Origin: Limimaricola soesokkakensis
Lineage (GTDB): Bacteria; Pseudomonadota; Alphaproteobacteria; Rhodobacterales; Rhodobacteraceae
Length of the DNA: 64,000 nt
Direction of reading: 5' to 3'
Assembly (NCBI RefSeq): GCF_900172345.1
Contig: NZ_FWFY01000006.1
Coordinates: forward strand, 124,001-188,000
Under the pieces are notes generated by a model, which was given only the letters and a program-made list of their open reading frames with translations, was not told the origin of the DNA and searched no databases. The translations under genes were made by a program, and so were the position numbers. This document shows positions 14,366 to 23,411 of this stretch, in pieces (the stretch's first letter is position 1; each line of letters begins with the position of its first letter).

Positions 14366-15517
14366 ATGCCGCTCGACAGCTTCGCCACCACCGGGCTCAA
14401 TTCGCTGGGCTTTGCCAAGCCCGCCTCGCAGACCCGCGTCGTCGTGGCGATGTCGGGCGGCGTCGACAGCTCCGTTGTCGCCGCCCAGCTCAAGGAGGAA
14501 GGCTACGACGTCGTGGGCGTGACGCTGCAGCTCTACGATCACGGCGCGGCGCTGGCCAAGAAGGGCGCCTGCTGCGCCGGGCGCGACATCCACGATGCAC
14601 GACGCGTGGCCGAGGCGATGGGCTTTCCGCACTACGTGCTCGACTACGAGAACACCTTCCGCGAGGCGGTGATCGACGAGTTCGCCGACAGCTATCTCGC
14701 TGGCGCGACGCCGGTGCCCTGCATCCGCTGCAACGAGCGGGTGAAGTTCAAGGACCTGCTGGCCACCGCCAAGGATCTCGACGCCGATTGCATGGCGACC
14801 GGCCACTACATCCGCCGCGAGATGGGCGCCGCGGGCGCCGAACTCCATTCGGCCGCCGATGCGAACCGCGACCAGAGCTATTTCCTGTTCTCGACCACGC
14901 AGGAACAGCTTGACTACCTGCGCTTTCCGCTGGGCGGGCTGAAGTCGAAGGCTGAAACCAGGGCGCTGGCCGCACGCTACGGGCTTTCGGTCGCCGACAA
15001 GCCGGACAGCCAGGACATTTGCTTCGTGCCCAATGGCAACTACGCCGCCGTGATCGAGAAGCTGCGCCCCGGTGCCGCGGAGCCGGGCGAGATCGTGCAT
15101 GTCGACGGGCGAGTGCTGGGCGAGCATCGGGGGCTGATCCACTATACGGTGGGCCAGCGCCGGGGTCTGGGTATCGGCGGTCTAGACGAGCCGCTCTACG
15201 TCGTGAAGCTCGACGTGGAGGCGCGGCGCGTCGTAGTCGGACCCAAGGAGATGCTGGCGACGCGGCGCGTGCCGCTCAAGGAAATCAACTGGATTGGCGG
15301 CGGTAGCTTCACAGATGCCAAGGAACGCGAAGTGCTCGTGCGCGTCCGCTCGACCCGCCCGCCGGCCCCGGCGGTGATCCGTCCGACCAATGAGACGGAG
15401 GCCGAGGTCGAGTTGCTCTCGCCCGAACAGGGCGTCTCTCCCGGCCAGGCCTGCGTGTTCTATGCCACCGAAGGCAGCCGCGTGCTCGGCGGTGGCTGGA
15501 TCTGGAAGGGCCGCTGA
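14366..15517 (+). CDS. mnmA: tRNA-specific 2-thiouridylase MnmA
   Basis: A 383-residue enzyme that thiolates U34 of tRNA-Lys, tRNA-Glu and tRNA-Gln, taking sulfur from a relay. The PP-loop ATP site is [11 protein letters not shown]. The first catalytic cysteine is in [11 protein letters not shown] and the second in [19 protein letters not shown] is also typical. The frame is open upstream, but the ATG at 14366 is just downstream of a good promoter and gives the family length. A TusA-like sulfur carrier is encoded far away at 47 kb. Transcription ends at a pair of palindromes shared with convergent lpxB. Confidence 0.95.
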   Translation: MPLDSFATTGLNSLGFAKPASQTRVVVAMSGGVDSSVVAAQLKEEGYDVVGVTLQLYDHGAALAKKGACCAGRDIHDARRVAEAMGFPHYVLDYENTFREAVIDEFADSYLAGATPVPCIRCNERVKFKDLLATAKDLDADCMATGHYIRREMGAAGAELHSAADANRDQSYFLFSTTQEQLDYLRFPLGGLKSKAETRALAARYGLSVADKPDSQDICFVPNGNYAAVIEKLRPGAAEPGEIVHVDGRVLGEHRGLIHYTVGQRRGLGIGGLDEPLYVVKLDVEARRVVVGPKEMLATRRVPLKEINWIGGGSFTDAKEREVLVRVRSTRPPAPAVIRPTNETEAEVELLSPEQGVSPGQACVFYATEGSRVLGGGWIWKGR

Positions 15518-15524
15518 GGCGGGA

Positions 15525-15570
15525 CCAAAACTCTTCCAAGAGTTTTGGCAAATTTCTTCGAAGAAATTTG
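15525..15570. repeat. Two adjacent perfect palindromes (probable bidirectional terminator)
   Basis: First palindrome 15525-15548: 11-bp arms CCAAAACTCTT and AAGAGTTTTGG with a CC centre. Second palindrome 15549-15570: a 22-bp perfect palindrome, arms CAAATTTCTTC and GAAGAAATTTG. They touch each other and fill the space between the convergent mnmA and lpxB stops. They are AT-rich in a GC-rich region, so they look like an inserted element or a two-way terminator. Confidence 0.8.
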
Positions 15571-16719
15571 TCAGCGCATCCGGTCGAGGATGGCGCGTGC
15601 CGCCCGCAGGCCGGGCGGCTCACCCCCGGCGCCCAGCCGCCGCATGGTCTTGGCCAGCGCGTGGCGCTGGGCTTCGGGCCGCTCCAGAAGACGCAGCAAT
15701 GCCCGACCGATCGGCTCGGGACGGCAATCCTTGCCGATGTATTCCGGAACGGTGCGGGTCTCGCTCACCAGGTTCACCAATGTCACCGTATCGGTCAGCA
15801 GCATCCTTCCGATGATGGCGCGTGAGATCCAACCCATGTCATAGGCCACGACCATGGGCGTCCCCGCCGCGGCCAGTTCAAGCGACACCGTGCCTGACGC
15901 CGCGAGCGCTACGTCGGCGGCCCGAAACGCGGCGCGCTTTTCGGCGCCATCCGGGTCCTGCGCGGGATCGATCAGCAGCGGCGCGACCGACCAAGTCCTT
16001 GTCTCGGCGCGCACCAGATCGGCGACTGGGGCTGCACAGGGCAATACGACGCGGGTTTCCGGCAACGCCGCCTGCACGCGTGCCAGCGCTCCACCGAAAG
16101 TCTCCGAGAGCCGCTGAACCTCGCCACGCCGCGAGCCGGGCAGCGCCAGCACCAGCGGCGCATCGCCGATCCCGTGACGCGCCCTGAAGGCATCCGCCTC
16201 CTTGGGGCTCGCCTGCGGGTCGGTCACCACGGGGTGGCCGACGAAATCGCATTCCATCCCGGCAGCTTCCATGTAGGGAGGCTCGAACGGCAAAAGCGCC
16301 AGCACCTGGTCGATGCTACGCGCCATCTTCGCCGCCCGGCCGGGTCGCCAGGCCCAGACGCTGGGCGCCACGTAATGCACACATCGTACCGGCGCACCGG
16401 CCGCCTTGACCCGTCGCGCCACGCGAAGGCAGAAGTCGGGACTGTCGATGGTAAGCAGGATGTCCGGCCGGCTCTCGATCACCGCACGCGCCGTCTCGTC
16501 AAGCCGCCGCATGAGATGGCGGTAGCGGGGCAGGATCTCGGCGATGCCCATGACCGACAGCTCGTCCATCGGAAAGCGGCTCTTGAGCCCTTCGGCCGCC
16601 ATGCCTGGCCCGCCGATGCCATCAAAGCGGATGTCCGGGGCGAGGCTCTTCAGCCCGGCCATCGCGGCGCGGCCCAGCCGATCGCCAGAGGGCTCTCCCG
16701 CGATGACAAAGATCTTCAT
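15571..16719 (-). CDS. lpxB: Lipid-A-disaccharide synthase
   Basis: A 382-residue GT-B glycosyltransferase (family GT19) that joins UDP-2,3-diacylglucosamine and lipid X to make the lipid A disaccharide at the inner membrane. Family blocks include IAGEPSGDRLG at the N terminus, FDGIGGPGM, and LPGSRRGEVQRL. The start overlaps the lpxI stop (ATGA), so it is the last gene of the minus-strand envelope cluster. The substrate lipid X comes from LpxI, encoded next door. Confidence 0.95.
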   Translation of the reverse strand: MKIFVIAGEPSGDRLGRAAMAGLKSLAPDIRFDGIGGPGMAAEGLKSRFPMDELSVMGIAEILPRYRHLMRRLDETARAVIESRPDILLTIDSPDFCLRVARRVKAAGAPVRCVHYVAPSVWAWRPGRAAKMARSIDQVLALLPFEPPYMEAAGMECDFVGHPVVTDPQASPKEADAFRARHGIGDAPLVLALPGSRRGEVQRLSETFGGALARVQAALPETRVVLPCAAPVADLVRAETRTWSVAPLLIDPAQDPDGAEKRAAFRAADVALAASGTVSLELAAAGTPMVVAYDMGWISRAIIGRMLLTDTVTLVNLVSETRTVPEYIGKDCRPEPIGRALLRLLERPEAQRHALAKTMRRLGAGGEPPGLRAARAILDRMR

Positions 16720-17501
16720 GCCTGCACCATCAGCGCGATGCCGTGACGATCGGCGGCGGCGATGGTCGCCGCGCGCTCCAGCACCATCACGCCGCCCACT
16801 TCGATCGCGATGGCCCCGAGACCCGCGCGCGCCGCGCCCGCGATCGTGCCGGGGCCGATGACCGGCAGATCGGCCCGCCGATCCTGACCCGGCTTCGGCG
16901 CCTTGTAGAGCAGCCCGCCCTTCGCCTCTCCGCCCGCGAGGCTGGCCAGCATCCAGTCGGTGCCCGGCAGCGCCTCAACCGAGATGCAGAGCCCGTCGCG
17001 CACCACGCAGGCCTGACCGACATCGGCCTTGGCCATGGCGCGGTGCACCGCCCATGCGCGTCGCGCATCGGCCGCATGGGCTCCGGTGAAAGGCACGGCG
17101 CCCATCAGGCCGGCATTGGGGAGCAGCGTGGGCGCGATCTCGTGCGCCGCGCGCAGGACAAACCCCTGCTCTTCCAGAAGCGCCATCACGGCGCGCAACG
17201 TCGCGTCGTCGCCTTGCCCCATGGCGGCCATCAACCGTGGCACAAGAGGGGCTGTGGCGGCATCGATCCGGGACGGATCGACCTGCGGACGCGACATCGC
17301 ACCGGCAAGACAGATCTCGGTCACCCCCCGTGCCCGCAGATCCTCCAGCAGCGTGCCGAGCGTCTCGATCCGGTAGTCGAGGCGCTCGGTGCCCTTCGGT
17401 GCCGTCACCGGCACGCCCGCCATCTCGCAGACCAGCGCCTCGGGGCGCTCCGCGAGGATCGCGCCCGGCAGCGCACCGGTCCCGGCGAGAAGCGCCAGCA
17501 T
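16716..17501 (-). CDS. lpxI: UDP-2,3-diacylglucosamine diphosphatase LpxI
   Basis: A 261-residue protein of the DUF1009/LpxI family, which hydrolyses UDP-2,3-diacylglucosamine to lipid X in bacteria that lack LpxH. It carries the family N-terminal LLAGTGALPG, the SRPQVDPS block and MGQGDDATLRAV. It lies 4 bp after the lpxA stop and overlaps lpxB, matching its metabolic position between the two enzymes. Confidence 0.93.
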   Translation of the reverse strand: MLALLAGTGALPGAILAERPEALVCEMAGVPVTAPKGTERLDYRIETLGTLLEDLRARGVTEICLAGAMSRPQVDPSRIDAATAPLVPRLMAAMGQGDDATLRAVMALLEEQGFVLRAAHEIAPTLLPNAGLMGAVPFTGAHAADARRAWAVHRAMAKADVGQACVVRDGLCISVEALPGTDWMLASLAGGEAKGGLLYKAPKPGQDRRADLPVIGPGTIAGAARAGLGAIAIEVGGVMVLERAATIAAADRHGIALMVQA

Positions 17502-17505
17502 CGGA

Positions 17506-18288
17506 TCAGCCCTGCGGCGTCAGGAACTGGCGGTCGCTCTGCGCCGAGACGAACTCCGACAATTCGCGAACGAGGTCGCTTTCCCCGGATCCGAGCGCCG
17601 CGGCCCGCTCGTGGAACGTGCCCTCGCCTTCCTTCAGGGCGCGGAACGCGGCGCGCAGCGCACCGATCTCCTCGCGCGAGGTGCCGCGCCGCTTGAGGCC
17701 GACGAGGTTGAGCCCGTCGAGCCGACCGCGCGGCCCCTGGACGAGACCGAAGGGGATCACGTCGTTGGTCACCATCGTGACTGCACCGATAATCGCGCCA
17801 CGGCCGATCCGGACCCATTGATGAATGCCGCAAAGCCCGCCGACGATCACGTCATCGCCGATCTCGCAATGGCCCGCGACCGCGGCATGGTTCACGAGGA
17901 TCACCCGATCGCCCACCCGCACGTCATGCGCGACGTGACAGCCCGCCATCAGCAGGCAGTCGTCACCCACCCGCGTCTCGCCACCGCCACCCGCCGTGCC
18001 GGTGTTGATCGTTACGTGCTCGCGGATGCGGTTGCGTGCGCCGATGCGCAGCCGGGTATGCTCGCCGCCGAACTTCAGATCCTGAGGGATCTCGCCGATC
18101 ACCGAGAAAGGGAAAACCACCGTCTCCGCGCCGATCGCTGTGTCGCCGGTGACGACCACGTGGCTCTTGAGCTCGACGCCATCGCCCAGAACGACTTGGG
18201 CGCCGACATGACAGAACGGCCCGATCCGGCAGTTCTCGCCGATCCGCGCGCCCTCCTCGATCACCGCCGAAGAGTGAATCCGCGCCAT
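17506..18288 (-). CDS. lpxA: UDP-N-acetylglucosamine acyltransferase
   Basis: A 260-residue left-handed beta-helix acyltransferase, first enzyme of lipid A synthesis, adding 3-hydroxyacyl from ACP to UDP-GlcNAc. Hexapeptide repeats occupy the first 190 residues and the catalytic histidine lies in MAGCHVAHD. The C-terminal helical domain follows GLKRRGTSREEIGAL. The frame is open far upstream, but the ATG at 18288 shares its A with the fabZ stop (TGATG) and begins the first repeat (ARIHSSAVIEEG). Confidence 0.96.
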   Translation of the reverse strand: MARIHSSAVIEEGARIGENCRIGPFCHVGAQVVLGDGVELKSHVVVTGDTAIGAETVVFPFSVIGEIPQDLKFGGEHTRLRIGARNRIREHVTINTGTAGGGGETRVGDDCLLMAGCHVAHDVRVGDRVILVNHAAVAGHCEIGDDVIVGGLCGIHQWVRIGRGAIIGAVTMVTNDVIPFGLVQGPRGRLDGLNLVGLKRRGTSREEIGALRAAFRALKEGEGTFHERAAALGSGESDLVRELSEFVSAQSDRQFLTPQG

Positions 18289-18764
18289 CAGCCCTGCAGG
18301 TCCATCATCGCGGTGAACTCGGCTTCGGCCGCCATCTCGCCATCGACCGTCGCCACGCCCTTGAAGCGCCAGACCTTGCCGCCCGGCTTGCCGCGCGTGG
18401 TCTCGACCTTCATCAGCAGCTGGTCGCCCGGGATCACCTTGCGGCGGAACTTGGCGGCGTCGATGCCCATGAAGTAGATCAGCATGTTGCCGTCCACGAG
18501 GTTCATCGTGGTGCCGACCATCACTGCCGCCGTCTGGGCCATCGCCTCGATGATCGTGACGCCGGGCATGATCGGATTGCCGGGGAAATGCCCTTGGAAA
18601 TGCGGCTCGTTCATCGTGACGTTCTTGATGCCCGTGGCGCTCGAGGTGCCGTCGATGTCGATCACGCGGTCCACCAGCAGGAACGGGTAGCGATGCGGCA
18701 GGATACGCTGGATCAGCTGGATGTCTGCGGTAGTCGGCGTGCCCGTCTCGGGGGTGTCGGTCAT
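18288..18764 (-). CDS. fabZ: 3-hydroxyacyl-ACP dehydratase FabZ
   Basis: A 158-residue hotdog-fold dehydratase of type II fatty acid synthesis. [11 protein letters not shown] and the catalytic region [20 protein letters not shown], with active-site His and Glu, are intact. Start at 18764 (MTDTPETG), with GGAAGG about 10 bases upstream. It competes with LpxA for 3-hydroxyacyl-ACP; co-expression with lpxA is a conserved arrangement. Confidence 0.96.
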   Translation of the reverse strand: MTDTPETGTPTTADIQLIQRILPHRYPFLLVDRVIDIDGTSSATGIKNVTMNEPHFQGHFPGNPIMPGVTIIEAMAQTAAVMVGTTMNLVDGNMLIYFMGIDAAKFRRKVIPGDQLLMKVETTRGKPGGKVWRFKGVATVDGEMAAEAEFTAMMDLQG

Positions 18765-18842
18765 GTCGGTGCGGTCCTTCCGTCGCGGGGCTATTCGCGA
18801 TCTGAGTAGCAACTCGCCCCCCGAGCGGCAAGGCAGGCGCGG

Positions 18843-19448
18843 TCAGGGATCGGCGGGCTCGGCGGGTTCCGGATCGGCGGAAAGGGTCGCGCCGTTGCCG
18901 ATCGCCGCGTCGACCGCCGCGAGCGCGGCATCGGTGACATCGACCGCGCTGGTGGACAGGAAGACCGCGCGCCGGTCGAGGATGATCGAGGCGCCGCGCT
19001 CCAGCATCACCTGCCCCAGCGCCGGACCCGCGGCGGCCAGGAAGATCTCGCGTCCGGAGGCCGCCTCCTGCTGCAGTGCGCGTTCCTTGGCGTCGCGCTC
19101 GCGGCGGATCTCCTGAACCCTGGCGTCGAAGGCCTCGGCCTCGGCCCGGAACGCCTCCGGCGTCATCGACGGGCGGCGGCGCGTCAGATCCTGTTCCTCG
19201 GCGGTAAGCTCCGCCTCGATCCGGCGGTTCTCCTCGACCAGCGCTTCGGTCTGGGCCTGTAGATCTGCGGCCAGACGCTGTCCGAACAGGCTTTCCGAGA
19301 AAAGCCGATCGGTGTCGAGCACGACGATGCCGCCTGCGGCTGCCGGGGTCTGGGCTGGCGCTGGCGCGGCGGGATCGGCCACGCGCTGCGCAAGCGCCGG
19401 CCCGCCGAGCGCCGCCATCAGGCAGATGACCGCCGCCGCGCGCCGCAT
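18843..19448 (-). CDS. OmpH/Skp-family periplasmic chaperone
   Basis: A 201-residue exported protein. A signal peptide covers about residues 1-21 (RRAAAVICLMAALGGPALA), followed by an Ala/Pro-rich linker, a beta segment (GIVVLDTDRLFSES) and a long charged coiled coil, which is the Skp tentacle layout. Skp holds unfolded outer-membrane proteins on the way to BamA. The ATG at 19448 shares its A with the bamA stop (TGATG). It is somewhat longer than E. coli Skp, with an acidic Pro-rich tail (DPEPAEPADP). Confidence 0.85.
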   Translation of the reverse strand: MRRAAAVICLMAALGGPALAQRVADPAAPAPAQTPAAAGGIVVLDTDRLFSESLFGQRLAADLQAQTEALVEENRRIEAELTAEEQDLTRRRPSMTPEAFRAEAEAFDARVQEIRRERDAKERALQQEAASGREIFLAAAGPALGQVMLERGASIILDRRAVFLSTSAVDVTDAALAAVDAAIGNGATLSADPEPAEPADP

Positions 19449-21757
19449 CAGAACCGCGAGGAGATCGTCAGGTCGAAGCCACGGGTCTCGTCGAACTCCT
19501 CGGCCTCCAGAGCCTCGGTGAAGTTGAAGCGCAGCGGACCGAGCGGCGTGTCCCAGAATACCGAGGCGCCGACCACGGCGCGCGGCGTGAACTCGTCGTA
19601 GAGCACGGTCGCACCGGTGCCGCGGGTCGAACCCACATCCCAAACCGAGCCGTAATCCACGAAGGCGCCGCCGGAGATGCCGTAATCCTCGGGCAGACCC
19701 AGCGGGAACTCGGCCTCGAGCCGAGTGACGGCGTATTTGTTGCCGCCCAGTGCGTCATCGGTATCGGCGTCGCGCGGGCCGATGCCGCCGGCTTCGAAGC
19801 CGCGCATGATCCGACTGCCCATGAAGAAGCGGTCGGTGACGCGGGTGGTGCCGTCGGAATGGTTGATGATCCCGCCTTCGACGGTGGCGCGCAGCAGCAC
19901 GTCCTCGCCCAGCACTAGTGTTTCGGCCGAGGCCAGCGCCGTGGTCTTGACGAAGGACTCGTCGCCGACCCCGAACTCCTGCCCGAAGCGCAACAGGATG
20001 CCGGTATCGGGATCGAGCCCAGAGCGGCGGGTGTCGTAGCTGTAGCTATAGCCGAGCGAATTGGTCCAGACGCCGTCCTCGGCCTGCTCGGCGATGATGA
20101 TGTCGCTGGCATCCGGATCGACATCGGTGATGTCGTTGTACTCGGCCGCGTAATAGGTCTGCAACCGGCCGTTCTCGCTCACCGGGAAGGTGAAGGAGGG
20201 CGAGATACGGAAGGTATCGGTGTCGTAGAGCGCCGAGTCGTTGTCGGTCGAGCGGTAATCCACGCCAAAGCCGAAGCGCAGATCGCGCCCGAGGAAGGCG
20301 GGCTCGGCGAAATCGAAGGAGATGACGCGGTTGTTCTCGCTGGTCGAGAGGTCAAGGCTGAACAGCTGACCCCGGCCAAGGAAGTTGCGCTCGGCGAAAC
20401 CCGCGACGAGGCCGAAGCCGTCATCAGTCGAATAGTTGGCGCCGAAGGAGAGCGAGCCGGTGGGCTGTTCCTCGACATCGACGTCGATCACGACCGAGCC
20501 CGGCTCGGTGCCCGGACGGGCATTGACCTGCGCATCGGCGAAATAGCCAAGTGCGCGGATCCGCTCGGCGCTCTCGCGCACGGCGCGCGGGTTGAAGGGA
20601 TCGCCCTCGACGGTGCGGAACTGCTGACGCACCACCCGGTCGAGTGTGGTCGAGTTGCCCTCGATGTCGATGCGCTCGACGAAGATCCGCTCGCCCCGGC
20701 TCAGCACATAGGTCACCTCGAGCGACAGGTCGCGCGGGTTGCGGGTGATGCGCGGCTCGATCCGCAGGAAATCGATGCCGTCGCGGATCGCGATGCGCTC
20801 CATCCGCGCGATGTCGTCCTCGACCGCCGTGGGCGAGTAGTAATCGCCGCGATCGAGGCGGATCGCCTCGTCGAAGCGCGTGGTCGAGAGGCCGGGAATC
20901 TCGCTGGCGATATTCACGTTGTTGACCTGGTAGCGCTGGCCCTCGCGGACGTTGAAGGTCAGCAGATAGGCGTCGCGGGCGCGGGTCAGTTCGGCATCGA
21001 CGTCGAGGATCTCGAAATCCACATAGCCGCGCGAACGATAGAAATCGGTGAGCATCTGCCGGTCAAAGGCAATGCGGTCGGCCACGAAGGTGTCGCTCTT
21101 GATAAGCTGGCGCAGCGGACCGGCCTGACTGGTGGCCAGCACGCCGCGCAGGCGACGGTCGGAGAAGGCGCGGTTGCCGGTAAAGGAAATGCGCTCGATC
21201 TCGGTCACACCGCCCTCGGTGATCTGGTAGACCAGATCGACACGGTTGTCGGAGCGCTCGATCAGCGCCGGGCGCACGACGGCATTTATCCGGCCGCGCT
21301 CGGCATAGGCGGCGGCGATGGCGTCGGCATCGGTCTGGGCCTGCGCGGGGTTGTAGACGCGGCGTTCAGTCGCGGTGACCAGCTGCGCCAACTCCGCGTC
21401 GTCGATCTTCGCGTTGCCCTCGAAGCCGATGCGGTTGATCGTCGGGAATTCGGTCACCTCGATGACGAGGCGGCCGCCCTCGGGCCGGATCTCGACCGAG
21501 CGGAACAGCCCGGTCTCGCGGATCCGCTGGCCCGCATCGTTCAGGGCGGCGGCGCTAACGGTCTCACCGCGCGAGATACCGGCATAGGTCAGGATGGTGC
21601 CGGTCTCGATCCGGCGGTTGCCCTCGACCGAAACTTCCTCGAAGCGGAAATCCTGCGCCAATGCCGGCGCCACGGCGCTGATCGCCGCGATCAGCGCGGC
21701 CGCGCTCGCGGCACCTGTCAACCTACGCGCCAAGGCGCCCCTGCTTCGAGCCGTCAT
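19448..21757 (-). CDS. bamA: Outer membrane protein assembly factor BamA
   Basis: About 769 residues. After a signal peptide ending SAVAPALAQ come five POTRA repeats (first begins RFEEVSVEGNRRIETGTIL) and a C-terminal 16-stranded Omp85 barrel. Seen features include FFMGSRIMRGFEAGGIGPRD (the RGF motif of loop 6) and a C-terminal phenylalanine (TISSRF). BamA inserts beta-barrel proteins into the outer membrane. Possible starts are 21757, 21766 and 21823; 21757 places AGGG 9 bases upstream and gives a normal signal peptide. Confidence 0.95.
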   Translation of the reverse strand: MTARSRGALARRLTGAASAAALIAAISAVAPALAQDFRFEEVSVEGNRRIETGTILTYAGISRGETVSAAALNDAGQRIRETGLFRSVEIRPEGGRLVIEVTEFPTINRIGFEGNAKIDDAELAQLVTATERRVYNPAQAQTDADAIAAAYAERGRINAVVRPALIERSDNRVDLVYQITEGGVTEIERISFTGNRAFSDRRLRGVLATSQAGPLRQLIKSDTFVADRIAFDRQMLTDFYRSRGYVDFEILDVDAELTRARDAYLLTFNVREGQRYQVNNVNIASEIPGLSTTRFDEAIRLDRGDYYSPTAVEDDIARMERIAIRDGIDFLRIEPRITRNPRDLSLEVTYVLSRGERIFVERIDIEGNSTTLDRVVRQQFRTVEGDPFNPRAVRESAERIRALGYFADAQVNARPGTEPGSVVIDVDVEEQPTGSLSFGANYSTDDGFGLVAGFAERNFLGRGQLFSLDLSTSENNRVISFDFAEPAFLGRDLRFGFGVDYRSTDNDSALYDTDTFRISPSFTFPVSENGRLQTYYAAEYNDITDVDPDASDIIIAEQAEDGVWTNSLGYSYSYDTRRSGLDPDTGILLRFGQEFGVGDESFVKTTALASAETLVLGEDVLLRATVEGGIINHSDGTTRVTDRFFMGSRIMRGFEAGGIGPRDADTDDALGGNKYAVTRLEAEFPLGLPEDYGISGGAFVDYGSVWDVGSTRGTGATVLYDEFTPRAVVGASVFWDTPLGPLRFNFTEALEAEEFDETRGFDLTISSRF

Positions 21758-21848
21758 CGTCACCATCCCTGCCACGCGTCGTTTCTTGACTAGGGAGTTA
21801 CCGACCCCGGGAAGCGTTGTCAAAAGCTCCGGTGCTTTCGAAGCATGT

Positions 21849-21974
21849 TCATGGCGCGGCGATCCGTATCGCCACAGTCAGGGCCAGCACCAGCGCGGCC
21901 GGCAGCAGCAGCCGGCCCATGTGGAGCTCGACCAGCAGGCCCAGACCGGCATCATCCTTCAGAATCGTGTTCAT
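21849..21974 (-). CDS. 41-residue single-span membrane peptide between rseP and bamA
   Basis: A 41-codon gene starting at ATG 21974 behind a purine-rich site (GGAGACGAGG). The product has an acidic N-terminal part (K6, D7, D8, E16), an Arg at 21 and one hydrophobic helix from about residue 22 to 36 (LLLPAALVLALTVAI). No known family recognised. Codon use resembles its neighbours. It lies 93 bp from the rseP stop and about 90 bp before bamA, in the same direction, so it is probably part of the envelope operon. Confidence 0.55.
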   Translation of the reverse strand: MNTILKDDAGLGLLVELHMGRLLLPAALVLALTVAIRIAAP

Positions 21975-22067
21975 GCCTCGTCTCCTGAATACGAGGCTCG
22001 AACACTAGGCGGCAAATCCGGCGGAAATTCGACCAAGCGATGGCCCCGCCGCAGCCACGACGCGGCT

Positions 22068-23402
22068 TCAGGGGCAGAGAAACAGGTCGTTGAGCACCGC
22101 GAAAACCGTCATGGTCAGGATCAGCGACAGCCCCAGCGCCATCAGCACGCGCAGCGCCTTGTCGCCCGGCTGGCGGCCGGTGATCGCCTCGTAGCCGAAG
22201 AAGACGAGATGTCCGCCGTCGAGCACCGGGATCGGAAACAGGTTCAGAAGTCCCACCGCGGTCGAGAGCACCGCGACGAACCAGATGAAGCTGGTGGCGC
22301 CCTGCTCCGCCATGGCGCCGGAGGCCTGGGCGATGCCGACGGGGCCCGACAGATTGCACGATGAAATCGCGCCGGTGATCATGTGGCCCAACCCCGAGAG
22401 CGAGGACACGATGATATTCCAGACCTGCGCCACGGCGTCGCCCAGTGCGGTGCCGAGGCCCGGCGTCTCGGTCGCGGCCTCGAAGAAAAGCCCCGACGAG
22501 ATACCCAGAAGCCAGCGTGTCTCGAAGCCGCCCTCGGGGCGCGGCAGGTCGACCCGGCGTGGGGTCAGTGACAGCTCGCGCGTTTCGCCATTGCGCCAGA
22601 TCGTCAGATCGAGCGTGCGGCCTTCCGAGGCGGTGACGATTTCGATCAGCTGGGCGAAGGCGAAGACTTCGCTTCCCTCCAGTTCGAGGATCACGTCACC
22701 GGCGCGCAGACCGGCTGCGTCCGCGGCCGAACGCGGGGACACGCCACCCACCAGCGGCGGCTGCGGATAGGGGCCGCGCACCAGCATCTCACGCCCGTCG
22801 CGGCGCACCCTGTAATCGAGAACCGGCTCGGCCGGGTAGCCCTCGGCCAGCCGCGCCAAGCCATCCTCGCCGGGCAGCTCAGAGCCGCCGATGGCGAGGA
22901 TCTCGTCCCCGGCACGAAGCTCATTCACATAGGTGGCGGGCAGCGGCAGCATCCGCTCGATCGTCAACGGATCGGCGGCGCGGCCTTGGGTGAGGATCAC
23001 CGCTGCGAAAATCAGGATCGACAGGATGAAGTTGAAGATCGGGCCCGCCGCCACGGTGGCCGCGCGGGCCCAGAGCGGCGCGCCCAGCATGGTATGGCGC
23101 AGCTTGGCCGGATCGGTGCCAGCCGCCTGCCCGACCGAGGCCGCGTTGGCGTCCCCGAGGAACTTCACGTAGCCACCGAAGGGCAGCGCCGCGATCTGCC
23201 AGAGCGTGCCGTGCTTGTCGCGCCGCGACACCAGCACCGGGCCGAAGCCGAGGCTGAAGACCTCGGCGTGGATGCCAGACCAGCGGCCGACGATGTAGTG
23301 GCCGTATTCGTGGATCGCCACGATCACCGAAAGCGCCACCACGAATGCGGCGAGGGTGAAGGCCACGTTGCCGAACTGCGGCAGGATCTGGGTCAGGTCC
23401 AA
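22068..23402 (-). CDS. rseP: RIP zinc metalloprotease RseP
   Basis: A 444-residue site-2-type intramembrane protease. The zinc motif HEYGH lies in the first membrane helix (VIVAIHEYGHYIVGRW), a PDZ region sits around residues 125-270, and the second catalytic motif is NLFPIPVLDGGHL near the C terminus. In E. coli it cleaves the anti-sigma factor RseA and clears signal peptide remnants; the alphaproteobacterial substrates are less defined. It lies 9 bp after dxr. The C terminus ends in an unusual LFLCP. Confidence 0.94.
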   Translation of the reverse strand: MDLTQILPQFGNVAFTLAAFVVALSVIVAIHEYGHYIVGRWSGIHAEVFSLGFGPVLVSRRDKHGTLWQIAALPFGGYVKFLGDANAASVGQAAGTDPAKLRHTMLGAPLWARAATVAAGPIFNFILSILIFAAVILTQGRAADPLTIERMLPLPATYVNELRAGDEILAIGGSELPGEDGLARLAEGYPAEPVLDYRVRRDGREMLVRGPYPQPPLVGGVSPRSAADAAGLRAGDVILELEGSEVFAFAQLIEIVTASEGRTLDLTIWRNGETRELSLTPRRVDLPRPEGGFETRWLLGISSGLFFEAATETPGLGTALGDAVAQVWNIIVSSLSGLGHMITGAISSCNLSGPVGIAQASGAMAEQGATSFIWFVAVLSTAVGLLNLFPIPVLDGGHLVFFGYEAITGRQPGDKALRVLMALGLSLILTMTVFAVLNDLFLCP

Positions 23403-23411
23403 GGGGTCGTC

